From an uncultured Ruminococcus sp. (GTDB taxonomy: Bacteria; Bacillota; Clostridia; Lachnospirales; Lachnospiraceae): 64,000 bases of DNA. The DNA lies in NCBI GenBank assembly GCA_904377845.1, contig CAJFGR010000005.1:1-64000 (forward strand), in the 5' to 3' direction. Below the pieces are notes generated by a model. It had not been told where the DNA came from and made no database searches. It saw nothing but the letters and a program-made list of their open reading frames with translations. Both the position numbers and the translations under genes were made by a program. Shown piece after piece: positions 43,310-52,159 of the stretch (within the stretch, counting starts at the first letter, position 1; every line of letters begins with the position of its first letter).

Positions 43310-44719
43310 ATGGAGAATTTTGACATTTTTATTTCTTTTAAAAATACAGACGATGAAGGCCGTCTCACGGAGGATTCAAAAATAGCCGAGCTGTTATACA
43401 AGGAATTCTGTTCCCGTAGAATATCCGCATTTTACAGCAATATTACTCTGCTCAAGCTGGGAGAAAGCGTGTACAAGCGCTCTATAGACAAGGCACTGGA
43501 CACAGCAAAAATACTAATTCTGATCGGAACAGATCTGGACTACATCGAATCCCGCTGGATCAAATATGAATGGGAGAGTTTTCACACGGATATCCTGAAC
43601 GGTGTAAAAAAAGACGGAGAAATCATAACATACACCCAGAATATCAACGCTCATTCTCTGCCAAGGGCATTGAGAAGTTACCAGAACTGCAGTATTCCCG
43701 ATATGACTATAAGTTCTTTCTGCACTTTTGCGGAAAATGTCCTGAAAAAAATTCTGACTCCTGCTGCCCCGGCTTCCTCTGTACCGCAGGTTCAGACAAA
43801 TGCCGTGCCGCACACCGATATCACACAGTCACCTGTCCTGCTGGCGGCAGGAAAGCATCATAAATCTGTTTACTCATCAACCTATAAGAACGAATCCTCC
43901 CGCCTGAAGATACAGGCGCAGAACTCCGCTCCCTCGGATCGGATTGCACTTGATTATATCAAAGAACACGGGGGATTTCATGAGCATTCTGTCGTGCTCG
44001 ATGCAGGATGTGCATACGGCTATGTGGCAGAAGACCGCTTCGGCCATGCAGACTGGGTGGACAGGATTCTTTGCATTGACAATAACCAGAGTGTAATTGA
44101 AAAAGCCCGGCAGACGCACACAAACCCGAAAATGTTATTTGAAGTAATAGATCTTGAAGGCGAAGATTTCAGCGAACAGTTCCGCAGTATTCTGGATAAG
44201 CACGGAATAGACAAGATAGACGTTATATTTTCCGCCCTTACACTGCACCACTTAAAGAATCCTAACCGGGTACTCCGCAGGCTGCGCAAATTTCTTGCCG
44301 GCGACGGAAGAATTATACTTCGGGGTTCCGATGATGGCAGTAAGCTCTGTTATCCCGACAGCGACCTGATGAATCAGATCATACAGAAGAGTCTGACTGC
44401 CGAAGGTGTCTCCGACCGGCTTAACGGGCGCAAGCTTTTTACCCAGCTGGCTGATTCCGGCTACCGCAATATCCGTGTCTTCAGCAATATGAAAGACTTA
44501 AGCAGCATTGACTATGATGACCGCGAAGCGCTCTTCAGGGAAAGTTTCGCGTACAGAAGTGATTATTTCCAGAAAGCATATGAGAAAGATCCCGCGGACA
44601 TCAGCCGCCGGAATGAATATGAATGGATGAAGGCAGCTCTTGAACTCTTCGAACAGCAGTTTTATGAGAGAAATTTCTGGTATTGTGAATATGACTATAT
44701 AGCAGTGGCGGAGAGATGA
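43310..44719 (+). CDS. TIR domain - class I methyltransferase fusion
   Basis: A 469-residue two-domain protein. The N-terminal TIR domain (1-145) begins FDIFISFKNTDDEG and has the putative catalytic Glu87 in SRWIKYEWE, the position used by NAD-cleaving TIR enzymes. A low-complexity Ala/Pro/Gln linker (about 145-190) leads to a class I SAM-dependent methyltransferase: motif I VLDAGCAYGYVA (about 227-238), acidic IDNNQS, and FSALTLHHLKNPNRVLRRL. A similar methyltransferase is fused to the KAP NTPase at 58524-60698. It has its own position opposite luxS. Methyl acceptor and activity are unknown. Confidence 0.82.
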   Translation: MENFDIFISFKNTDDEGRLTEDSKIAELLYKEFCSRRISAFYSNITLLKLGESVYKRSIDKALDTAKILILIGTDLDYIESRWIKYEWESFHTDILNGVKKDGEIITYTQNINAHSLPRALRSYQNCSIPDMTISSFCTFAENVLKKILTPAAPASSVPQVQTNAVPHTDITQSPVLLAAGKHHKSVYSSTYKNESSRLKIQAQNSAPSDRIALDYIKEHGGFHEHSVVLDAGCAYGYVAEDRFGHADWVDRILCIDNNQSVIEKARQTHTNPKMLFEVIDLEGEDFSEQFRSILDKHGIDKIDVIFSALTLHHLKNPNRVLRRLRKFLAGDGRIILRGSDDGSKLCYPDSDLMNQIIQKSLTAEGVSDRLNGRKLFTQLADSGYRNIRVFSNMKDLSSIDYDDREALFRESFAYRSDYFQKAYEKDPADISRRNEYEWMKAALELFEQQFYERNFWYCEYDYIAVAER

Positions 44720-44735
44720 TTCTCTCCGCCGCTTC
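44707..44735. terminator. Terminator overlapping the stop of the TIR-methyltransferase gene
   Basis: GGCGGAGAG and CTCTCCGCC form a stem around the stop codon region, followed on the plus strand by GCTTCTTTT. It lies between convergent genes and may also end the minus-strand operon. Confidence 0.7.
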
Positions 44736-44775
44736 TTTTGCTTTCTGCATAATTTGTTGGTATTTCGTTTTACTG

Positions 44776-46011
44776 TCAGTTATTCCACAGCACTGTGAGC
44801 AGACAGGTATTGTCATTATACTGATAGCTGACTCCGCCGGAATCCGCCCCTTTTACTTCCATCTCGTACTTCATAGCTTCATCCAGCAGCGGATCAATCT
44901 GCGCCATCACCTGATCAAACACATCAGGATCAGAAAACTGAATATCGGTTCGTTCAGCACCTTCATCCACATCAGCTTTCATAATGCCGAGAATCGGCTC
45001 CTGATCCGCTGAAGTGAGATACCTTCCTTCCATTCTGTAGTATTCAAGTGAAGTATCTGTACATTCCGGCACCGGAAACATCGCGTCAGGCGTATGCGTG
45101 CGCGACAGCATCTGCGTTGTACAGCAGAGATATTCATATGATGTGGTGTCAACATCCACTCCGATTCCTTCCTGATATGTGGGATCTCCCCATGTGGTAT
45201 CAACACAGTAATAGGCGCCGTCGCAGTTCACGATATTCCACGCATGAGGTTCGCCTGCATTTCCTGTGACGTAGATACACTCCACTCCCATCTGATCAAG
45301 AAGATATTTGGTAGCTTTGGCGTATCCTGCACACACAGTGGTCCAGTTTCCGAACACGCTGTAGATATTCTGATTGTCCGGAGCTGACTTGTCATACTGA
45401 GTCTGATCCACAAGTGTCTCAAATACATACTTTACTTTCTCATAATCAGAGCTGCTCTCCGGAATACCGTTGACAATCTGCGAAGCCTGCTGCTCGATCA
45501 CACGCTGTCTGCTATCCTTTTCCCCGCCTGTGCAGTTGTAGTTAAAGATAAACTTCACATAATCCGTATCACTCTGATAAGTATAGGAGCTCTCAAGCCA
45601 GAAATATTCCGGGTGGTCGTTCATAACGCTGATCAGGATCGGCTCTGCCTCTTCGTGGGTAATCCCTTCAAGTGTCACGGATTCCGCTTCTGATGCAGCG
45701 GCATCACGGATCTGGTCATAATATTCCTTCTTTGCGTCATCCAGCAGTGAATAATAATATGCCTGAATATCCGGATTTTCCGCAGCATCATCCGAAACCG
45801 GATCTTCCGCAGCATCTATGTCCGATGCGGATGCATCATCGCTGTCTGCATCATTCCCGTCATCCGTCACATCCGGATCACTTTTATCAACCGCAGGCAC
45901 CTTTATATCCGCATCTCCACCGGCCGGCGGCGCTGCATTTAATGTCACGCCTCCGAAAAACAGAACAGCCGACATTATAAAATATCCGAAAACAGCTAGG
46001 ATTCTTTTCAT
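44776..46011 (-). CDS. Secreted transglutaminase-like protein
   Basis: A 411-residue exported protein. The signal peptide (about 1-27) is followed by an Asp-rich disordered stretch (30-80), a helical region with PEYFWLESSYTY and a transglutaminase-like domain. The catalytic triad is visible: Cys227 in TTVCAGYAKA, His256 in EPHAWNIV and Asp271 in VDTTWGDP. Such domains act as peptidases or cross-linkers on the cell surface. The start at 46011 follows GGAG. It is the last gene of the vWA/tubulin operon, 19 bases after its neighbour, so it is probably an outer component or substrate modifier of that system. Confidence 0.82.
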   Translation of the reverse strand: MKRILAVFGYFIMSAVLFFGGVTLNAAPPAGGDADIKVPAVDKSDPDVTDDGNDADSDDASASDIDAAEDPVSDDAAENPDIQAYYYSLLDDAKKEYYDQIRDAAASEAESVTLEGITHEEAEPILISVMNDHPEYFWLESSYTYQSDTDYVKFIFNYNCTGGEKDSRQRVIEQQASQIVNGIPESSSDYEKVKYVFETLVDQTQYDKSAPDNQNIYSVFGNWTTVCAGYAKATKYLLDQMGVECIYVTGNAGEPHAWNIVNCDGAYYCVDTTWGDPTYQEGIGVDVDTTSYEYLCCTTQMLSRTHTPDAMFPVPECTDTSLEYYRMEGRYLTSADQEPILGIMKADVDEGAERTDIQFSDPDVFDQVMAQIDPLLDEAMKYEMEVKGADSGGVSYQYNDNTCLLTVLWNN

Positions 46012-46030
46012 AATTTTCACTCTCCATCCT

Positions 46031-49000
46031 TTACAATGGCGGGAACTCCTGGAAAGGAGTACGTCTCTTTTCCTGATGATATGACAGAGAATATTTCTTC
46101 AGATACTGTATAAAACCACGTCCGTATTCGTCCTGCCGGAGCATTGTACGGATCTGCTCGCGTTTTCCGTAAGCAGTCTCGTTCAGATATAACAGATACT
46201 GTATCTCGGCCCATTTTGCCATTCCTTCATACACTTCAAGCCTGTTATGCGCACCGTACGCTTCTATAATCGCTTTTTCATCCCAGTTCTGATACTGCCA
46301 GATATGGGTAAGTTCGTGGGCAATCGTAGCCATGGCCGAGAGTTTTGGCGAACCGTTTTCAATATATAAGCTGTAACCGGTCGCATCTTTCTGCGCAAAT
46401 CCGAGCACTCTTCCGTCAGGTCCGGGCGTAGGTACGAATTCCTCACCGAAATGTTTTGCAATCGTATTAGCATCGGTCATCCGCACTCTGATTGCAGCAT
46501 TGATCTTGATTCCGTAGAAAATCTCCATATTTCTCATAACGATCTTAAAGATCTCCCGGAACTGTTCCCCTGTGCGCAGAGCCGTAGAGGAACAGTGACT
46601 GCACCGTTCTCTTCCGTCTTTCAGGACATCATACTCTCCGCCTGCCAGCTCGACGCCGCAGAAATCGCAGAAATGAGCACCTGTCTTTTCCGGATTATAA
46701 GATTTTGCATATTCCTCGGCAGCCTTCTCGTTCTCACGCACCTGCTGAAGGGGATTGCGGTCATATCCGTACTGCGCCAGATAAGCGGCAGTTCCGGTAA
46801 GATCAAGGAAACCGCTGATCTCTTCATATCCGTATTTAAGGAAACAATGCTTCTGATAATACGTCATCTCTTCTTCCGGAACCTTAAGCTCTTCATCGTC
46901 TCCTTCTATATCCGGTTCCTCTGTATCGCCTGTCTGTTCCGGCCTGTCTGCACTCTTCAGCACAGAATTTTCTTTCTTCGGCTCCTCGGGTTTCACCTCT
47001 TCGGAAGAAGGTTCTTCTGCCTCCGTCTCTCCCGGCGCAGGCTCTTCTTCTGTCCTGGGCTTCTTCCGGAAGCGGGATTTTATCTTCTCCCACATTCTTC
47101 CGAAGAATCCTTTCTTCTTTCCATCTGCCGGGTTCTCCGGTTCCGGCGGGAATTCCGGTTTAAATTCTTCTTCCGGCTCCTTCTTCTCCGGCTTTTCCTT
47201 CATCTTTATCTCATGCCATGCAAGCACTTCCGTGATAATCTGAAGATACCGTTCAAGGTTACGCTCCACAGACGCTATCAGTCCCAGATCTATCTCGCTG
47301 TCTTCTACGATATATATGCCCTCATCTTTCTCTTCGCTTTCCATTGTATACATGGCATACTTCAGCTGTTCCGGAACGCCGGTCCCGTCCTGAAGCTCCG
47401 TTACAGCACAGATATAGGGATATGCATCCGGATATGTGGTCCGGAAGATTTCATTCATAAGCAGACAGATCGTATATCTGATCCGGTCTGATGCGTTCGG
47501 AAGTATCACTTTCATGACAAGCTTATTCCGGTATGAGCGTTCCGGTATGCCGCTGACATGAATATGGCGCGCGGTATTCAGGTCATTATAAGAGTTCATT
47601 TCCAGATAGCCGTCCGTATGAACGTCAACCTGGCAGTACCCTTTGATCAGGCGTATATCACCCAACGTCCTGTTTCCGCCCACGTTGGTATCGTCTTTCC
47701 AGCTGCTTAAAGCAATATGTCTGATCTGACGGTAATATTTCCGTCCGGTGATATGGTCGGCCGCCCTGCGCACAACAACGCCGCTGTGCGGTGTGATGGA
47801 TTCCACTTCATAGTATTTCCCTGCAAATGTCAGAAACTGTCCCGGAATGAGCGACTGGAATATATGGCCGTACAGTTTGGCTCCTATATAATATTTCTCG
47901 CCTTCCTCATCCTCTGCAATATAATAGGCATTCTTAAGCCCCCGTACAAACTCTGCTATCTCAGTCTCTTCCTCAACTGCATAGAACTTCTTTGTCTCTG
48001 TCCGGAATCCGTCCCCGAGCAGCACTTCTTTAAAATAGACCCTCAGGTTAATTTCATCAATACTGCAGTGTTTCCTGATCAGATCTTTCAATGTATCAAC
48101 AGGTGATTCAAAACTGATACCGCTGACCATCAGTGCCTCGGCAATATCTTCCTCCGGCACCTGCTCTCCCGCCATCCGCATGAGGAGCTTCAGCACAGTA
48201 TTTCTCTCCGTTCTTGCATAATCCGCTACAATCGTGGGGATCGCTTTCGGATCGGAAATAAACGTCTGTGCATTCTGGAACATATAATCGCGCAGCAGAT
48301 AATTCTCGCTGATCACATTGATAAATCCCTGCTGTCTCGCTCTCGTGGCAAAGAGACGGATCATCTCAAAAAGATTCTGGAACTCGTCCTCGACAACAAG
48401 AAACGCATTCTCAGACACTGTGAGATCCCACAGATTGGAATCTGCCTGAAACGCTTTGTTAAAGCTTTCCTGACTGGACGGAAGATTTGTGTAACTGCAG
48501 ATCTTGTTGTAATACTGACCCGCAATCCATTTCATATCCGCCACCGGGAACTTTTCCCCGCTGATCCACTTCGTATTTGCAATCTGATATTTCATGGCAA
48601 CGGAATTTATCTCCGTGCCGATCCCCAGATATCTGGACACATTCGAGAATATCCTGTGATGCATATATTCGCCGTCCGCATCCCAGCACATCATAGATGT
48701 AATCGTGCCGCTCTGGGTGGTCGCCGCCACCTCTGTAATATTTGTCTTCAGAGTATGGGACAATGCGTCTACAAGTCCGTCACAGTTTCTGTCACACGCC
48801 GCATATACAATATTCTTTCCGGCGTCGAACCTGCTGATCAGCAGATTCAGCCCCATCTGGCCTGTGGCAAGCAGTTTTGACGGCTCTACAATAAATACAA
48901 AACCTACTTTGCTTAAAAAATCTTCATTTTTCTTCTGGATCTCAAAATTAAACAGATCGCTGAATTTCAGTATACCGATATCGGTTTCCGTTGTCTCAGC

Positions 49001-50095
49001 ATCAAGGATCTCCGTCTTCCAGAGACTGTCTGTATTGATCTCGTCAAGAAGTCCCTGTTCGATCCAGTCTTTTACATCATCTGTGGATGAATCCCTGCCC
49101 ATAACGATCAGACATTTCCTGTAACGCATAAGATGTCCGATCATTGGAATCAGGATATATTCTGTGAGATCCCTGTAAAACGGATCGCAGAACAGCACGC
49201 TTTTCCCCTGAACAAGCCGGATACAGCTTTTTACGTAACTGGGATCAATATCCTTTCCACTTTCTTTTACTGCGCGGAAATATTTCCCCAGATTGGATAC
49301 TGCAGGATCCCCGCTCTCACACATCTCCTCCAGTGTTTCAAATGTAGGAGGCACTCCGAGCCCGCCGTCTATTGTGGCGTCGTACAGCACATGGTCTTCA
49401 AACAGGCTTTTCAGGACATCCCTGAGCAGTCCGTAGTTCGCCATTCTGTAAGCGTCCTCGTCCTCTCCGAGGATATCTTCCACAAATTCCCGTCGTGTAA
49501 GTCCCGACAGAAAACTTACCACTTCTCCGATTATAATCACTCCGAACACCGGATAGAAAGCTGTCCGGAAGAACACTGCCTCCGGGAAATACTGGGACAG
49601 CACAAATACAACGCTCGAAGCAGCCGTAGCTGCAATATAAATTCCTTTATAGTAAAACCTGACTTCACCAAACCGTGGCTGCACAAACCACTTGTCCAGT
49701 TCCCTGTCATACTCGTAAAACCGTCCGGATGTAGCCTCCATCAGATTTTCCGATCTTCCCCATGTTCGGTCCAGTATCGGGAGTGCAATCACTTTTACAA
49801 GAAGGAATCCAAGCACCATAAGGGCGTTCACGATGTAGACCAGATACTGCTCCAGATGAAGTCCGCCGATAAAGGGAAGCAGATCTTCCAGAAAGCGGAT
49901 GAACCTTGTAATCTGTATATAAATATCGTTCAGGAAAACCATGACCAGTATCCCGTATATCAGGGCAATTCCCGGCATCACAAACTGCCTGGCCCGCTCG
50001 GTCCGGTTCAGGTTTACTTTCATCGCGGCAATGCACAGAAGGACGAAGGAAGCTGTGCAGAGCACAATTTTAATAAGATATATGATCTCTGTCAT
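46031..50095 (-). CDS. Large membrane protein with C-terminal zinc ribbon and DA1-like metallopeptidase
   Basis: A 1354-residue protein. About five helices lie in the first 200 residues (near 5-27, 38-60, 85-108, 148-166, 172-194). A very long cytoplasmic region (about 200-980) has no clear P-loop, although FVFIVEPSKLL near 440 vaguely recalls a degenerate helicase/NTPase core. A charged Pro/Glu/Lys linker (about 980-1080) leads to a four-Cys zinc ribbon (CDFC and CSHC, about 1144-1170) and a metallopeptidase core, AHELTHIWQYQNW, with downstream EGMAKWAEI (about 1259-1300). The last pair matches DA1-type peptidases. It overlaps the upstream gene by 1 base. Confidence 0.7.
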   Translation of the reverse strand: MTEIIYLIKIVLCTASFVLLCIAAMKVNLNRTERARQFVMPGIALIYGILVMVFLNDIYIQITRFIRFLEDLLPFIGGLHLEQYLVYIVNALMVLGFLLVKVIALPILDRTWGRSENLMEATSGRFYEYDRELDKWFVQPRFGEVRFYYKGIYIAATAASSVVFVLSQYFPEAVFFRTAFYPVFGVIIIGEVVSFLSGLTRREFVEDILGEDEDAYRMANYGLLRDVLKSLFEDHVLYDATIDGGLGVPPTFETLEEMCESGDPAVSNLGKYFRAVKESGKDIDPSYVKSCIRLVQGKSVLFCDPFYRDLTEYILIPMIGHLMRYRKCLIVMGRDSSTDDVKDWIEQGLLDEINTDSLWKTEILDAETTETDIGILKFSDLFNFEIQKKNEDFLSKVGFVFIVEPSKLLATGQMGLNLLISRFDAGKNIVYAACDRNCDGLVDALSHTLKTNITEVAATTQSGTITSMMCWDADGEYMHHRIFSNVSRYLGIGTEINSVAMKYQIANTKWISGEKFPVADMKWIAGQYYNKICSYTNLPSSQESFNKAFQADSNLWDLTVSENAFLVVEDEFQNLFEMIRLFATRARQQGFINVISENYLLRDYMFQNAQTFISDPKAIPTIVADYARTERNTVLKLLMRMAGEQVPEEDIAEALMVSGISFESPVDTLKDLIRKHCSIDEINLRVYFKEVLLGDGFRTETKKFYAVEEETEIAEFVRGLKNAYYIAEDEEGEKYYIGAKLYGHIFQSLIPGQFLTFAGKYYEVESITPHSGVVVRRAADHITGRKYYRQIRHIALSSWKDDTNVGGNRTLGDIRLIKGYCQVDVHTDGYLEMNSYNDLNTARHIHVSGIPERSYRNKLVMKVILPNASDRIRYTICLLMNEIFRTTYPDAYPYICAVTELQDGTGVPEQLKYAMYTMESEEKDEGIYIVEDSEIDLGLIASVERNLERYLQIITEVLAWHEIKMKEKPEKKEPEEEFKPEFPPEPENPADGKKKGFFGRMWEKIKSRFRKKPRTEEEPAPGETEAEEPSSEEVKPEEPKKENSVLKSADRPEQTGDTEEPDIEGDDEELKVPEEEMTYYQKHCFLKYGYEEISGFLDLTGTAAYLAQYGYDRNPLQQVRENEKAAEEYAKSYNPEKTGAHFCDFCGVELAGGEYDVLKDGRERCSHCSSTALRTGEQFREIFKIVMRNMEIFYGIKINAAIRVRMTDANTIAKHFGEEFVPTPGPDGRVLGFAQKDATGYSLYIENGSPKLSAMATIAHELTHIWQYQNWDEKAIIEAYGAHNRLEVYEGMAKWAEIQYLLYLNETAYGKREQIRTMLRQDEYGRGFIQYLKKYSLSYHQEKRRTPFQEFPPL

Positions 50096-52131
50096 CAGTC
50101 TCCCCCTTTCTCTTCTTCATAGATATCTTCCCTCTCGATTGTAAGTCCGGCAATAAACCTGTACGGCGCTCTTACCAGATCTCCCGCAGTATTCAGCGGA
50201 ATCTCTGTCCTGCCGCCGTCCGCCTCATAATAATAAAGCGCATTATCCTGCGGAAGTCTGTCTTCATCAAAGAAACGGGTCACATTTTTTTCAAAATCCG
50301 CAGCTCTGCGGATACCGAACACCGCCGCGATCTCTTCATCCCGCTCAATCGACAGGGCAAGTGCCTGTTTATGTACGCGGAGCTTTGATACTCTGGAAGA
50401 TACCTTGTCGCTCTTTTTTGTCGCGCCGGCATAAACAGACTGTGCTTTCATAAATGTGCACAGCACGGAAAAGTACTGTTCAAACTTTCTGGCGGAACTG
50501 TTCACATTATTGACAAGTTCCTTTATCAGACTGTTAAACCGCTCCATACTTCTGATCAGCTTTCTCCTCAGCAGGAAAAGCGCGATCAATCCTCCCGCTG
50601 CCGCAAGGATCACCGTTGCCGCGGTAAGCCCGAGGGATGCCAGAAGTTCGCTTCCCCCCAGCCTGAGAGAATTAAATATATAAGGGAAATATCCGATCAG
50701 ATAGATCAGGAGAAAGATCAGCCCTGATCCGACTGCAACACCTTTTCGCATCCTGGCATCAATGTCTTTCTTCACCTGCCGGTCAGTTTTATTTAATTCC
50801 TGACGAATCCTCTTCTCGTCAATTACGCTGTGTGTATCGCTGGTTAACACCTGAAGTTCCAGTACGTCAATCTCATCTTTCAGGTCAGCGATCTGAAATT
50901 TATCAAGTTCATACTCATCGTCAAAAAAGCTCTCCGACAGACCTTTCACCTGCTGTGACGCTCTGTCTATGGCCCGCCGCGGAGCCTTCAGGAACTTATC
51001 GATCCCCGCCTGCTTCTCCCGGATCTGGCTGTTCCAGTACATCATCTCATCATCCGGGCATCCCCTGCTGAGTCCCACATGGCCAGTATTAATTAACAGG
51101 TCTGTTCCGGATGTTCCCTCAAAAACAACAGGAATATGCTGCTTCTCAACAACATCTTCCTCCTCTTCAAAGGAATACTCCGGGCGCATCCTGAGCCTTT
51201 CCTGGACAAAAGCATAGGCTGCCTCCATTTTATTGAGATGTTCGTTAAGTACATCCGACAGTCCTTCGTCCGAAATCTTGACCCCGAGCCGGTAAAGCTT
51301 GTATGCCTGAAGCGTGCTTGCCGGGATCGGATTTACCGTAAGTGTAAGCACAGCCAGCCAGAATTCCATCAGTTCTTTCATATACCGGCTGTTTTCCGGA
51401 TTTGTAAGTTCGCTGCACAGAAATCTGCAGATTCCCGGATAATTGTTCCGCCGGCAGAAGTCGGAACTTTCCATCTCAAAGGGCGATTTCCACGAAGAAT
51501 AGATATAATCCTCGTCGTCCGGATGTCTGCGTGTTGAGACAAGATAAACCTCCTGCGGGCGCACATCGAGAAACGAATATTTTTCTTCCAGCGCCTTTCG
51601 CGCAAGAACCGTCTCCTCGGGCACTTTCTCTTCCAGATAGATCCTGCGCAGTTCGTCCTTATACCTGGCCGCCAGCTCATAAAACTCTGTCTCCGTAAGT
51701 TCCGATGCCCTCACCCTTTTTGTCTTTCCGGTTATCTCATCCGTATATTCATAGCCGTCTTCAAAGTTTTTAACCGGCGAGGACGGATAACCGCACAGCA
51801 TATGGGTGAGCCGTATAATCGGAACACTGCTCGGATGCGGAGGCTCGGACGGATCCTGTGCCTCTCCCGGATAATCAAAGGGATTCTTTTCATCCGGCAC
51901 AGGTCCGTTCTTCCTGCCGAAAGCCGGCTCGGTATCTACAATAACAGCTCTCCACTGCAGCCGTCCTTTGATCAGCTTATATAAGTCGGGAACGGATGCC
52001 GTAAGATCCGTCCCTGACTCATTCCAGTCACAGAAGCTGACCAACCCCTTCTCGGTAAACGGCCTGAACAGGAAACGGTAATCTTTCAGCAGATCCGATG
52101 AGTGCTTACTCAGTATTATCACTGTGTGCAT
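50095..52131 (-). CDS. Uncharacterised two-helix membrane protein of the vWA/tubulin operon
   Basis: A 678-residue protein I do not recognise. The N-terminus (1-75) looks like a small Rossmann-type receiver (HTVIILSKHSS then VIVDTEPAF). A long helical region follows, with an acidic patch near 315-325 and a coiled-coil-like stretch (about 400-460). Two membrane helices near 470-490 and 500-525 precede a C-terminal cytoplasmic domain. Start at the ATG at 52131, 8 bases after AAGGCGG. It sits 28 bases after the tubulin-like gene, and its stop overlaps the next start, so it is a core member of the operon. Confidence 0.6.
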   Translation of the reverse strand: MHTVIILSKHSSDLLKDYRFLFRPFTEKGLVSFCDWNESGTDLTASVPDLYKLIKGRLQWRAVIVDTEPAFGRKNGPVPDEKNPFDYPGEAQDPSEPPHPSSVPIIRLTHMLCGYPSSPVKNFEDGYEYTDEITGKTKRVRASELTETEFYELAARYKDELRRIYLEEKVPEETVLARKALEEKYSFLDVRPQEVYLVSTRRHPDDEDYIYSSWKSPFEMESSDFCRRNNYPGICRFLCSELTNPENSRYMKELMEFWLAVLTLTVNPIPASTLQAYKLYRLGVKISDEGLSDVLNEHLNKMEAAYAFVQERLRMRPEYSFEEEEDVVEKQHIPVVFEGTSGTDLLINTGHVGLSRGCPDDEMMYWNSQIREKQAGIDKFLKAPRRAIDRASQQVKGLSESFFDDEYELDKFQIADLKDEIDVLELQVLTSDTHSVIDEKRIRQELNKTDRQVKKDIDARMRKGVAVGSGLIFLLIYLIGYFPYIFNSLRLGGSELLASLGLTAATVILAAAGGLIALFLLRRKLIRSMERFNSLIKELVNNVNSSARKFEQYFSVLCTFMKAQSVYAGATKKSDKVSSRVSKLRVHKQALALSIERDEEIAAVFGIRRAADFEKNVTRFFDEDRLPQDNALYYYEADGGRTEIPLNTAGDLVRAPYRFIAGLTIEREDIYEEEKGGD

Positions 52132-52159
52132 TATTTTCACCGCCTTCGTATCCTGAGGA

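Noticed and set aside
46451..47491. A 346-codon plus-strand open frame opposite the peptidase-bearing membrane protein
   Set aside because: Phe/Leu/Arg-rich composition is what a complement of the Glu/Lys/Pro-rich linker gives; no start signal.
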